A DNA stretch of 64,000 nt, from contig FREU01000001.1 in the NCBI GenBank assembly GCA_900143615.1, forward strand, positions 334,767 to 398,766, written 5' to 3'. Positions 8,266 to 17,151 of the stretch are shown piece by piece. A program made the position numbers and the translations under genes. The stretch comes from Rhodobacteraceae bacterium Alg231-30. Its GTDB lineage: Bacteria; Pseudomonadota; Alphaproteobacteria; Rhodobacterales; Rhodobacteraceae. The stretch's first letter is position 1. Each line of letters opens with the position of its first letter. Under the pieces are notes generated by a model that searched no databases, was not told the DNA's origin, and was given only the letters and a program-made list of their open reading frames with translations.

Positions 8266-9102
8266 ATGACAGCACGTATCGCATTTCAAGGTGAGAAGGG
8301 CGCCTACTCGCACGAGGCTTGCGTGAAAGCCCGACCGAACATGGAACCCATGGCGTGTCACACCTTTGAAGAGGTGATTGAGGCCGTGAAATCCGGCGCT
8401 GCCGAGTTGGCCATGTTGCCGATTGAAAACACAACTTATGGCCGTGTGGCGGATATTCATCGACTGTTGCCTGAAAGCGGCTTGCACATCATTGACGAAG
8501 CATTTGTACGTGTTCGTATCAATCTAATGGCATTGCCTGATGTTGCGATGGAAGACATCAAGACGGTTCGTGCCCATCTGGTTCTGCTGCCGCAGTCTGC
8601 GTCGTTTTTGAACAAACACAAAATGGTAGGCATTTCGGCGGCTGACAGCGCTGGGGCGGCGCGTGAATTGGTTGAGACCGGAGCGCGCAACGAGGGTGTT
8701 TTGGCGTCGGAATTGGCCGCGGACATATACGGCTTGAAAGTTTTGGCGACGGATGTTGAGGATCATAGCCACAACACCACGCGTTTTCTTATCATGTCGC
8801 GCGACCCTGACAGCTCGAAGCGCGCTGGAAGCAAGATGATGACGACTTTTGTTTTTGAAGTGCGCAACATTCCTGCCGCGCTTTATAAAGCAATGGGCGG
8901 CTTCGCGACCAATGGCGTGAACATGACCAAGCTTGAGAGCTACATGGTTGGGGGAAGCTTTACCGCGACGCAGTTTTATGCGGACATTGAAGGACACCCG
9001 GAGGACCGCAATGTTGAACTGGCGATGGATGAGCTTCGCTATTTCACGAACAATGTGAACGTTCTAGGCGTCTATCCTGCCGCGCGCGACCGAGGAAATT
9101 GA
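8266..9102 (+). CDS. pheA: Prephenate dehydratase
   Basis: A 278-residue monofunctional enzyme converting prephenate to phenylpyruvate in phenylalanine synthesis. The catalytic TTRF motif is at residues 171-174 (HNTTRFLIM), and IENTTYGRV (residues 54-62) is the conserved substrate-site segment. A C-terminal ACT domain covers about residues 191-270. Within it, the family's GALV and ESRP motifs that bind regulatory phenylalanine are replaced by PAAL (203-206) and ESYM (224-227). I start at the ATG at 8266 (MTARIAFQGEKGAYS), where homology begins; the longer frame runs into the cytochrome promoter region. Confidence 0.93.
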   Translation: MTARIAFQGEKGAYSHEACVKARPNMEPMACHTFEEVIEAVKSGAAELAMLPIENTTYGRVADIHRLLPESGLHIIDEAFVRVRINLMALPDVAMEDIKTVRAHLVLLPQSASFLNKHKMVGISAADSAGAARELVETGARNEGVLASELAADIYGLKVLATDVEDHSHNTTRFLIMSRDPDSSKRAGSKMMTTFVFEVRNIPAALYKAMGGFATNGVNMTKLESYMVGGSFTATQFYADIEGHPEDRNVELAMDELRYFTNNVNVLGVYPAARDRGN

Positions 9103-9118
9103 TCTCAGGCAAGAGCGA

Positions 9119-9586
9119 CTATGATTGCTTTGCGTAGCGCTCTTCCATTTCGCGGCCCAGCTTGGACAGGCGTTTGTTCAATTTCGCCGATAGATTGGAG
9201 CGCGCCAACTTGAGGGATTGCAGCAAGAGGCGTGCGGACAAAGAGCTTGCCGACAGGCCGGACCAGAACTGAAGTCGCGTACGTGTGCGCGACAGCGGGA
9301 CAAGTTCGATCTTGATGTCAGAGGAAAGCCCTGTTGCTTTTGCGTGCAAGGTCAATTCGTTTGGGCGTTCAAAACCAACAACCTGAAGGTCGACATCGCG
9401 CTGCTTTCCTCGGAAGTTGAAGCCGATTTGCCAATGTGCGCCGATGCCGGGTTTTATGAGGTCGTCAATTCGGGTCACCTCGGCGCCGCGTCTCAAGGCA
9501 GATCGTTCAAAAGTTTCGAAATTTGTTACCATTTCAAACAGATGATCAATTGGAACATCAATATCGTTTTTGCCGGTAAATTCCAT
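9119..9586 (-). CDS. SRPBCC (START-like) domain protein
   Basis: A 155-residue protein of the polyketide-cyclase/SRPBCC fold: an N-terminal beta strand MEFTGKNDIDVPIDHLFEMVTNFETFER, a run of predicted beta strands, and a long amphipathic C-terminal helix (SLKLARSNLSAKLNKRLSKLGREMEERYAKQ). The fold forms a hydrophobic cavity that binds lipids or small aromatic molecules, but the ligand is unknown. It follows nudC on the same strand after 47 bases and may share its transcript. Confidence 0.78.
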   Translation of the reverse strand: MEFTGKNDIDVPIDHLFEMVTNFETFERSALRRGAEVTRIDDLIKPGIGAHWQIGFNFRGKQRDVDLQVVGFERPNELTLHAKATGLSSDIKIELVPLSRTRTRLQFWSGLSASSLSARLLLQSLKLARSNLSAKLNKRLSKLGREMEERYAKQS

Positions 9587-9633
9587 TTCGCCCTCAATCT
9601 GATCTGTTTTAATCTGTTTTGCTTAGTGTCGCG

Positions 9634-10602
9634 TCAATCGAGCCGGTCTGCAAGCCAGTTGCGTAATATGAAATGGGCAATCGCGCCTTTTCTTGCAGGA
9701 TTGATGAGGGGGTGGTCTCCGGCGAAGATTTGCATCATGTCCTCACGTGTCACCCAAAGAGCATCTTCGATTTCGAGCGGGTCGATTGTGATCTCTTCAG
9801 AAGTCGCTTCTCCTCGGCAACCAGCCATCAGGGAAGACGGGAAAGGCCAGGGTTGAGAGGCCAGATAGTCGACGCGACCAACTTGTACGCCGGCTTCTTC
9901 GAAGACTTCGCGACGCACTGCGGCTTCTAGTGTCTCTCCGGGTTCGACAAAACCTGCAAGAAGTGAGTACATACCTTCCGGCCAGCCGGGCGAGCGCCCG
10001 ATTAGGACTTTGTTTCCGCTGGTGATCAACATAATTACAACCGGATCCGTGCGCGGGAAATGCGAGGCGTTACAGCTTGGGCAATCCCGTTGCCATCCGC
10101 CCATTGCCATTTGAGATTTCTTACCACATACCGCGCAAAATTGATGTGTGCGGTGCCAGCCAAAGAGAGCTTTGGCAGTTGCTGCGAGCTCAGCATCGCG
10201 GGCTGTGAGTGTCGACATGACGCTGCGGAGTTCACAAAATAGATGATCAGTTGGGAGTGAAGGGTGGTATTGAGAACTTGGGTCAAAAAGCTTGCCCAAG
10301 CTTTCTGCATCCAGATCTTCCGGTTGCCAATCTGAGATGTCATAGGCGAAACAGGCTTTGTCATCTTCCAGCCCCAAAAACATTGGGGGTGTGATGCTCT
10401 CGGAAAGAATTGGAGAAGAAATGGGGAGGCGCACCAAAGTCTCTTGTTGTGGCCCACAAAACAGTGGTTTTCCCCGCCAAAGTATGATCGCACAGCTTTC
10501 AGCGGCAGTTGCGAACTTGGTCAGGGCGTCTGGATTGGCGCGTAAATCGGCCGCCCGGTTGAGCGAAGAACCGCCGAAGATCACTGTTTCTGCGTGTTTC
10601 AT
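9634..10602 (-). CDS. nudC: NAD(+) diphosphatase / RNA deNADding enzyme NudC
   Basis: A 322-residue Nudix hydrolase that cleaves NADH to NMNH and AMP and can remove NAD caps from RNA. It has the zinc ribbon CAVCGKKSQM...CPSC (about residues 180-200) and the Nudix box GFVEPGETLEAAVRREVFEEAGV. The NudC-specific motif SQPWPFPSSLM follows. The ATG at 10602 is chosen because a perfect AGGAGGT lies six bases upstream. The frame is open for 45 more codons but these would bypass that signal. The N-terminal domain (first about 170 residues) has the length usual for the family. Confidence 0.95.
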   Translation of the reverse strand: MKHAETVIFGGSSLNRAADLRANPDALTKFATAAESCAIILWRGKPLFCGPQQETLVRLPISSPILSESITPPMFLGLEDDKACFAYDISDWQPEDLDAESLGKLFDPSSQYHPSLPTDHLFCELRSVMSTLTARDAELAATAKALFGWHRTHQFCAVCGKKSQMAMGGWQRDCPSCNASHFPRTDPVVIMLITSGNKVLIGRSPGWPEGMYSLLAGFVEPGETLEAAVRREVFEEAGVQVGRVDYLASQPWPFPSSLMAGCRGEATSEEITIDPLEIEDALWVTREDMMQIFAGDHPLINPARKGAIAHFILRNWLADRLD

Positions 10603-10808
10603 GATTACCTCCTGCCTCAGACAGGTCACTATTGCTTTGAGAAAGCAACCACAAGTCCGCACAGAATTAGGAGCAGATTTGCGATTATCTTTTGGTTGCG
10701 CGGTGATTTCTCTTTCAACCATAGGGAATTTGGGCAAGATGCAAGAACGTGTCCGGTTAAAGAAGTTTTTTTTAGTACGTTGTTTTTTGGTAAATTGCGG
10801 GTTGCCCC

Positions 10809-12707
10809 TTGCTTCGTGAGTTTTCAGTTAAGCTGACATCAACTCAATTTGGTGTCCGGATCCTCGCGACCAGCGATGTGCACTCGGCGTTGTTGGCATA
10901 TGATTATTCAAAGAACCAAAAATCCAAGTCTGGATCCCTAGCGCGTTTGGCAACCATGATTGAGCAAGCGCGCAAAGCGCCCGTGCCCAGTCTCTTGTTG
11001 GAAAATGGAGATTTTCTCCAAGGATCGTTTTTGTCAGATGCTTTTGCCGAGGGGACGGCCAAGGGGCCACACCCCGTTGTCTCGGTTATGAATCATTTGC
11101 AATACGATGCCGCCGCTTTGGGAAATCACGAATTCAATTTGGCGCTCCCCAGATTGCGTGACGCGATGGAAACGACAGATTTTCCGGTTCTGTGTGCAAA
11201 CCTTGTTCCGACCAGTTCACGTGCAAGCATCGAGTACTCAGGATTATGGCGGCAAAATACCCTTCTCAATGTTGATCTTGTTGCCGGTGGCGAAGTGCGT
11301 AAATCCCTAAAAGTCGGCTTGTTTGGCGTTCTGCCTCCGCAAACGGTTGAGTGGGATAGTCTTAGAATCGGAGGTCGTTTGACTGCTCGGGGGATTGTTG
11401 AAACCGCGCGAGAGCAAGTGCGAGAACTAAAATCCAAAGGTGCCGACATCATCGTTGCCTTGGGGCACACGGGTATCTCCATAGAGCCTCTTAAAGAGCG
11501 CTCAGAAAACGCGGCGCTATATTTGGCGGCACTACAAGATCTCGACGTCGTCATATGTGGTCACACGCACAAAGTCTTTCCGGGGGCAAAGCATCCTTGT
11601 CACCCTGACATAGATGCGACGCGGGGAACTCTGTGTGGCAAACCTGCAGTTATGCCCGGTGCGGTTGGTTCGCATTTGGGGATCATCGACCTTGCTCTGG
11701 AAATCGATGAGAGCGGTTTTTTTGTTGCTGACCATCATGTTTCAGTATTGGCCGCGATTGGCGGTGATGCGGGGGAGGACTTTGAGGAAAGCACGGGAGT
11801 CACAAGCCTGTTGGCAGAGGCTCAAGCAGACGCTGTGTCACGTGCCAGTGAGGTGATTGGAACGTTGCCTCAACCATTAAACACCTATTTTTCCATGGTT
11901 TCCGATTGTGCGGCAGAGCGGGTGGTTGCCGAAGCGAAGCTGACCTTTTTAGAAGACGCGCTTTCTCAGGGTCCGCTCAAGGATATGCCGGTTTTGGCGT
12001 CGGTTGCGCCCATGAAATGTGGTGGTCGTTTGGGGGCAAAAAATTATGCAGATATTCCGGCGGGACCCGTCGCCGTGCGCGCGTTGGCCGAAATGCAACC
12101 CTATCTGAACCATATTAGCTTGGTGCGGTGTAAAGGCGAAAACCTCGTTGAATGGCTAGAAATGTCGGCTAGCCTGTATAATCAATTGCTTCCGGGGGTG
12201 CCCCAGCAACGGTTATTTGAAAGAGAAGCGCAGTACTATAATCGGGAAGCGATTTATGGGCTTAGCTATGCCCTAGATCTCACACAGCCTGCGCGCTATC
12301 GCATTGGCGGGGAGATCGCGGATTTTGAGGCGCGTCGCGTTCAGGACGTGCGTTGGCGTGGTCAGCTTTTGGATCATAAACAAGAATTCCTATTGGCGAC
12401 GAACGACTATCGCACAGGCGGTGGGGGGGTCTTTCCGGGGATACATTCAGAGCGTGTCGTTGCGGGGCCAATTGCCGGGATGAGACAAATTCTCGCGAAA
12501 TACCTTAGCGGATCTCGTCGCCAGAAAAGCAATCCCGTACCAACCTGGCGATTTGCCAAGATGCCCGGCGTTGTCGCCACGTTTGAAAGTGGTCAACAAG
12601 CGGTGGTTTCGGGTCACACAAGCGCGCTTCCTGAAAATGTCACGGCTCTGGGGGCGACAACGTGCGGGTTTATGCAGTTTCAGATCGATCTCGGTGCTTC
12701 TGGTTGA
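10809..12707 (+). CDS. CpdB/UshA-type nucleotidase/phosphodiesterase
   Basis: A 632-residue metallophosphoesterase with a C-terminal 5'-nucleotidase domain, like 2',3'-cyclic-nucleotide 2'-phosphodiesterase/3'-nucleotidase. Metal-binding motifs are in order: ATSDVHSALL (about residues 20-29), NGDFLQGS, GNHEFN, ALGHTG and CGHTH. The C-terminal substrate domain includes NDYRTGGGGVFPG. Two things are odd. The only plausible start is a TTG at 10809, with a stop six codons upstream and no good Shine-Dalgarno. There is also no signal peptide, although this family is normally periplasmic. It may be a cytoplasmic variant, or the leader may have been lost. The product degrades cyclic or monophosphorylated nucleotides to nucleosides and phosphate. 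Confidence 0.85.
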   Translation: MLREFSVKLTSTQFGVRILATSDVHSALLAYDYSKNQKSKSGSLARLATMIEQARKAPVPSLLLENGDFLQGSFLSDAFAEGTAKGPHPVVSVMNHLQYDAAALGNHEFNLALPRLRDAMETTDFPVLCANLVPTSSRASIEYSGLWRQNTLLNVDLVAGGEVRKSLKVGLFGVLPPQTVEWDSLRIGGRLTARGIVETAREQVRELKSKGADIIVALGHTGISIEPLKERSENAALYLAALQDLDVVICGHTHKVFPGAKHPCHPDIDATRGTLCGKPAVMPGAVGSHLGIIDLALEIDESGFFVADHHVSVLAAIGGDAGEDFEESTGVTSLLAEAQADAVSRASEVIGTLPQPLNTYFSMVSDCAAERVVAEAKLTFLEDALSQGPLKDMPVLASVAPMKCGGRLGAKNYADIPAGPVAVRALAEMQPYLNHISLVRCKGENLVEWLEMSASLYNQLLPGVPQQRLFEREAQYYNREAIYGLSYALDLTQPARYRIGGEIADFEARRVQDVRWRGQLLDHKQEFLLATNDYRTGGGGVFPGIHSERVVAGPIAGMRQILAKYLSGSRRQKSNPVPTWRFAKMPGVVATFESGQQAVVSGHTSALPENVTALGATTCGFMQFQIDLGASG

Positions 12708-12717
12708 TCTCCAACGC

Positions 12718-12746
12718 TTGCATCCTTTGAAGAGCCACATTATATC
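12718..12746 (+). promoter_or_regulatory. Sigma-70-type promoter of the SRP RNA gene
   Basis: TTGCAT (12718-12723), a 17-base spacer and TATATC (12741-12746). Initiation seven bases downstream falls at about 12753, exactly where the SRP RNA fold begins. Confidence 0.7.
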
Positions 12747-12751
12747 AAGTA

Positions 12752-12849
12752 CCGAGAGGTTGGCGCGGGTAGACGCCTCGCCAACCCGGTCAGATCCGGA
12801 AGGAAGCAGCCGTAACGAGTCCCGTTTGGGTCGTTGTCCAGCCTCTCAC
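12752..12849 (+). ncRNA. ffs: Signal recognition particle RNA (4.5S, small bacterial type)
   Basis: The roughly 98-nt sequence folds as one long hairpin. GAGAGGTTGG at 12754-12763 pairs with CCAGCCTCTC at 12838-12847, and the apical part carries the SRP54/Ffh-binding motif GGTCAGATCCGGAAGGAAGC followed by AGCC. This differs from the usual GGTCAGGTCCGGAAGGAAGC at one base. The RNA forms the particle that targets nascent membrane proteins with Ffh. It stands alone between the nucleotidase and yejA genes, whereas in many alphaproteobacteria it sits beside dnaX; here dnaX is about 6 kb away. Confidence 0.93.
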
Positions 12850-13015
12850 CTCTTCCCCATCAGCTTGAAGATTTGGCAAACTCCTGCCATCCAAACACAG
12901 TGCACGCTGAGTTCACGCCTAGTTTATGCAATCCGAACTTGAATGTCGGGGCGTCGCGCCTTTAGCTTGAGGTCAATCAAAAGGCACGTTGTGTCATAAT
13001 ATCAGGGGAGTTGTC

Positions 13016-14935
13016 ATGATCCGAGCCCGCGTTGCGCGTCAAGCGAGTAACCTATCTCGCGATTTGAACAAATGGCTGGTGACTGGCGTCATCATGTTAG
13101 GAGTGATCGGATCTGCCCAAGCTGTGCGGGCTGAGGGCGAAGATGTGATCCGCAGCCACGGGTATTCATATTTCGGCAACCTCGATTATCCGGCTGATTT
13201 TGAGCATCTGGGCTATGTGAACCCCGAAGCACCCAAGGGCGGTGAGATTTCGGTAGCCGCTTCGGGCACGTTTGATTCGCTGAACCCGTATTCGCGCAAA
13301 GGGCGTTCGGGTGCCTTGACGACGATCCAGTATGACACTTTGATTCAGAGCACCGACGATAGCGTCGGGCAATACTACGGGCTGCTTGCGGAAAGCCTTG
13401 AGTATGATGCTGGACGCAATTGGGTGATTTTTAATCTGCGGCCTGAAGCACAATTTTGGGATGGCACACAGGTTACAGCTGAAGATGTCGTCTATTCGCA
13501 TACATTGTTTGTCACCCAAGGTTTGCCCTCTTATGCCCAAGCCGTGAGCCATATGGTAACTGGGGCAGAAGCGATTGACGCGCAAACTGTCAAATTCACT
13601 TTTAATCCCGACGTGTCCCGCCGCAGCCTAATTGAGACCGTTGGCAATACGCCAGTATTCTCCAAAGCGTGGTTTGAGGCGGATGAAAGCCGCCGTCTGG
13701 ATGAACCACGTCTCGAGATCGCGGTTGGTTCGGGGCCATATATTCTAGATAGCTATGATATCAATCGTCGCATCGTGTACAAACGACGTGATGATTATTG
13801 GGCCAAAGATCTGCCGATCAATAAAGGTCGTCACAACTACGACAGCATCCGGCTTGAGTATTTCGCCGACAGCACAGCGGCCTTTCAGGGGTTCACGGCT
13901 GGCGAATACACAATCCGCGTTGAGAGCGACCCAAAACAATGGGCGACGGGCTATGATTTTCCCAAGTTCAACGATGGCACGGTAATCCGTGAAGAAATCC
14001 CTAATGGTAGCCCGCCTGATCCGACTGGGTTTGTGTTTAACCTTGGCAAACCTAATCTGGCAGACAAACGGGTGCGTGAGGCGCTGGCTCTGGCGTTTAA
14101 TTTTGAGTGGACCAATGAGTCACTATTGTTTGGTTTGAACTCTCCGCGAAGTTCGTTTGTGCAGGGCACGGACCTTGAAGCCAAGGACGTGCCGCAGGGT
14201 GAGGAATTGGCGTTTTTAAAGACGCTGGGGGATGTGGTTCCGGATGAGTTTCTAAATGAACCCGTGCGCGTGAGCCACACGTCCGGTTCAAGCAGGTTGA
14301 ATGACCGTCGTAATCTGCGGCAAGCCTCCAAATTGCTGGAAGAGGCGGGGTGGGTCGTCGCTGACGATGGCAAGCTGCGCAACGCTGCCGGCGAGCAGTT
14401 GACGGTTGATATGCCTTATCCAAACAGCCTTCCGGCATCGACAGCGACAATGATTGAGAGTTACGCGCAGAACCTACAGGCACTCGGGATCGCTGCGAGA
14501 GCGGACAAGATTGATCCGGCGCAATATACGCTGCGATCTCGCGAGCGGGACTATGATATGGTTTATTCCACCCGCTATGGCGCGTTTTTGTCGACCGGCG
14601 GTGGGTTAACTCAGATGTATGGGTCTGATGAGGCTGAGTTCAGCCTGTTTAACCCTGCCGGGTTGGCCAGCCCTTTGGTTGATGCCATTCTTGAGGCATC
14701 GTTTGAAGCCACCAATCAGGAAGATACAAACGCAGCGTTGATGGCGCTTGACCGAGCATTGCGCCATGAGTTTTTCATCGTGCCTGACGGCTATGTCGCA
14801 AACTACTGGGTGGCGTCTTATGATATCTATGAACGCCCCAAAATTCTGCCTCCGTTTGGCTTTGGCTATCTGGACAATTGGTGGATCAACGCGGACAAGG
14901 CTACAAAGCTGAAACAAGAAGGCGCATTTCGCTAA
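13016..14935 (+). CDS. yejA: Oligopeptide ABC transporter, periplasmic substrate-binding protein
   Basis: A 639-residue SBP_bac_5-type binding protein with an N-terminal signal sequence (hydrophobic core about residues 22-40, ending AQAVRAEGED). The mature N-terminus HGYSYFGNLDYPADFEHLGYVNPEAPKGG matches the YejA subgroup rather than DppA/OppA. It captures peptides or similar solutes in the periplasm and delivers them to the YejBE channel. In enterobacteria YejABEF also imports microcin C. I use the ATG at 13016, preceded by AGGGGAG, rather than an upstream in-frame ATG without a ribosome site. The stop codon abuts the yejB start. Confidence 0.9.
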   Translation: MIRARVARQASNLSRDLNKWLVTGVIMLGVIGSAQAVRAEGEDVIRSHGYSYFGNLDYPADFEHLGYVNPEAPKGGEISVAASGTFDSLNPYSRKGRSGALTTIQYDTLIQSTDDSVGQYYGLLAESLEYDAGRNWVIFNLRPEAQFWDGTQVTAEDVVYSHTLFVTQGLPSYAQAVSHMVTGAEAIDAQTVKFTFNPDVSRRSLIETVGNTPVFSKAWFEADESRRLDEPRLEIAVGSGPYILDSYDINRRIVYKRRDDYWAKDLPINKGRHNYDSIRLEYFADSTAAFQGFTAGEYTIRVESDPKQWATGYDFPKFNDGTVIREEIPNGSPPDPTGFVFNLGKPNLADKRVREALALAFNFEWTNESLLFGLNSPRSSFVQGTDLEAKDVPQGEELAFLKTLGDVVPDEFLNEPVRVSHTSGSSRLNDRRNLRQASKLLEEAGWVVADDGKLRNAAGEQLTVDMPYPNSLPASTATMIESYAQNLQALGIAARADKIDPAQYTLRSRERDYDMVYSTRYGAFLSTGGGLTQMYGSDEAEFSLFNPAGLASPLVDAILEASFEATNQEDTNAALMALDRALRHEFFIVPDGYVANYWVASYDIYERPKILPPFGFGYLDNWWINADKATKLKQEGAFR

Positions 14936-16045
14936 ATGGGAGCCTATATCCTTAGACGCCTGCTGCTGATCATACCGACGCTGCTGGGCATCATGATTAT
15001 CAACTTTACGCTGGTACAATTCGTGCCAGGTGGGCCAATTGAGCAGATCATCGCGCAGCAGCAGGGGCAGGGGGATGTCTTCTCTGGTTTTGCCGGTGGT
15101 GGCGATAATCTGGGCAATCTGGAGCGTGACAATCTGGGCACGACAGGTGGCGGGTCAAACAGCAAATACGCTGGCGCGCAGGGGTTGCCGCCAGAGTTTA
15201 TCGAGCAGCTGGAGAAAGAATTCGGCTTTGATAAACCGCCGCTGGAACGGTTTCTGGGGATGATGAAGAACTATCTGACGCTGGATTTTGGCGAGAGCTA
15301 TTTCCGCAAGATATCGGTGACCGATCTGGTTTTGGAAAAGATGCCTGTGTCGATCACGTTGGGGCTATGGTCCACATTGATTGCCTATCTGGTGTCGATC
15401 CCGCTGGGCATTCGCAAAGCGGTCAATGACGGCAGCCCGTTTGATACGTGGACGTCCGGCATGATCATCGTGGCCTACGCCATCCCCGGATTTCTGTTTG
15501 CGATCTTGTTGGTGGTGCTGTTTGCAGGTGGATCATACTGGCAGATTTTCCCTCTCAGGGGGCTTACGTCGGACAATTTTGACAGCCTAACGCCGTTGGG
15601 CAAGGCGCTGGATTATCTTTGGCACATTGCGCTGCCGGTGTTTGCCTCAACCATTGCAGCCTTTGCGACGCTGACCTTGCTGACCAAGAACTCGTTTCTG
15701 GACGAGATCAAGAAACACTATGTGATGACCGCGCGGGCCAAGGGGCTGAGCGAGAAACAGGTGCTCTATGGCCATGTGTTCCGCAATGCCATGCTGATTG
15801 TGATCGCAGGCTTTCCGGCGGTGTTCATTGGCGTGTTTTTTGGAGGCTCGCTGATTATCGAGACAATCTTCTCACTCGACGGGTTGGGCCGATTGGGCTT
15901 TGAGGCCGCTGTGGCGCGGGATTATCCGGTGATTTTTGGGACGTTGTTTATCTTTGGCCTGATCGGGCTGGTGGTCGGTATCTTGTCGGATTTGATGTAT
16001 GTGCTGGTTGATCCGCGCATTGATTTTGAACGGAGGGAAGGCTGA
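14936..16045 (+). CDS. yejB: Oligopeptide ABC transporter permease
   Basis: A 369-residue membrane permease of the DppB/OppB class. It starts with [34 protein letters not shown], the usual first helix and periplasmic loop. About six membrane helices follow, and the EAA loop that contacts the ATPase is visible near [23 protein letters not shown] long periplasmic loop (residues about 38-90) containing a Gly-rich stretch ([16 protein letters not shown]) is typical of YejB. Its ATG directly follows the yejA stop and its own stop overlaps the yejE start by one base, indicating a tightly coupled operon. Confidence 0.92.
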   Translation: MGAYILRRLLLIIPTLLGIMIINFTLVQFVPGGPIEQIIAQQQGQGDVFSGFAGGGDNLGNLERDNLGTTGGGSNSKYAGAQGLPPEFIEQLEKEFGFDKPPLERFLGMMKNYLTLDFGESYFRKISVTDLVLEKMPVSITLGLWSTLIAYLVSIPLGIRKAVNDGSPFDTWTSGMIIVAYAIPGFLFAILLVVLFAGGSYWQIFPLRGLTSDNFDSLTPLGKALDYLWHIALPVFASTIAAFATLTLLTKNSFLDEIKKHYVMTARAKGLSEKQVLYGHVFRNAMLIVIAGFPAVFIGVFFGGSLIIETIFSLDGLGRLGFEAAVARDYPVIFGTLFIFGLIGLVVGILSDLMYVLVDPRIDFERREG

Positions 16046-17151
16046 TGGCATTGTCCCCTCTCAATCAACGGCGCTGGAGCAATTTCAAGCGCAACCGGCG
16101 CGCGTTCTGGTCGCTGATCATCTTCACGATCACATTTGGCATTACTCTGTTTGCTGAAGTTTTGGCCAACGACAAGCCAATTCTGGTGAGCTATCGCGGC
16201 GAGCTGATGACGCCGGTGTTCAAGTTCTATCCCGAAACCGCCTTTGGTGGCGATTTTCGTACCGAGGCGGACTACAAAGACCCCGTTGTACAATGTTTGA
16301 TTGCCACGGGGGGCGTGGATTTCTGTCTGGATGAACCTGAGGATATTCTGGAGCAGGTTGCAGCGGATACCTATGTCGAGGACGGCTTTGACAAAGGCTG
16401 GGCAATTTGGCCGCTAATCCCCTATAGCTATGATACGCCAGTGGATCGTGCAGGGGCTGCGCCGTTGCCGCCTAACAGCCAGAACTGGCTGGGCACGGAT
16501 GATCGCAAACGCGATGTGATGGCGCGGGTGATTTATGGCTTCCGGCTGTCGATTTTCTTTACCCTGATTGTGACCACTCTGGCATCGATCGTGGGGGTTG
16601 TGGCAGGCGCTGTGCAGGGTTTCTTTGGCGGCTGGGTTGATCTGATCTTTCAGCGGGTGATTGAGATATGGGGGGCAACGCCGAGCCTTTATATCATCAT
16701 CATTCTGTTTGCGATTTTGGGGCGAAGTTTCTGGCTTCTTGTGCTGCTCACGGTCCTATTTGGTTGGACTGCTTTGGTGGGCGTCGTGCGGGCTGAGTTC
16801 CTGCGGGCGCGCAACCTGGAATATGTGCGCGCGGCGCGGGCTCTGGGTGTGTCCAATCGGGTGATTATGTTCCGCCATATGCTGCCAAATGCGATGGTGG
16901 CGACGGTGACCATGCTGCCCTTTATTGTGACTGGCACAATTAGCACGCTGGCGGGCTTGGATTTTCTTGGCTTTGGTTTGCCGTCCTCGGCACCGTCTTT
17001 GGGCGAGCTGACGTTGCAGGCCAAACAGAACCTGCAAGCGCCGTGGTTGGGCTTCACTGCGTTTTTCACCTTTGCCATCATGCTGTCGCTGCTGGTGTTC
17101 ATTTTTGAAGGCGTGCGAGACGCGTTTGACCCGAGGAAGACATTTTCATGA
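16045..17151 (+). CDS. yejE: Oligopeptide ABC transporter permease
   Basis: A 368-residue permease of the DppC/OppC class. It begins [27 protein letters not shown], with a positively charged cytoplasmic end before the first helix. A periplasmic domain of about 100 residues follows, then a cluster of five helices with the EAA motif AARALGVSNRVIMFRHMLPNA. It pairs with YejB to form the translocation pore. The start codon overlaps the yejB stop (TGATG) and the end overlaps yejF by four bases (ATGA). Confidence 0.92.
   Translation: MALSPLNQRRWSNFKRNRRAFWSLIIFTITFGITLFAEVLANDKPILVSYRGELMTPVFKFYPETAFGGDFRTEADYKDPVVQCLIATGGVDFCLDEPEDILEQVAADTYVEDGFDKGWAIWPLIPYSYDTPVDRAGAAPLPPNSQNWLGTDDRKRDVMARVIYGFRLSIFFTLIVTTLASIVGVVAGAVQGFFGGWVDLIFQRVIEIWGATPSLYIIIILFAILGRSFWLLVLLTVLFGWTALVGVVRAEFLRARNLEYVRAARALGVSNRVIMFRHMLPNAMVATVTMLPFIVTGTISTLAGLDFLGFGLPSSAPSLGELTLQAKQNLQAPWLGFTAFFTFAIMLSLLVFIFEGVRDAFDPRKTFS

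Noticed and set aside
12553-12942. 129-codon frame across the SRP RNA
   Set aside because: It runs through a structured RNA gene and the end of the nucleotidase gene; it is not protein-like.
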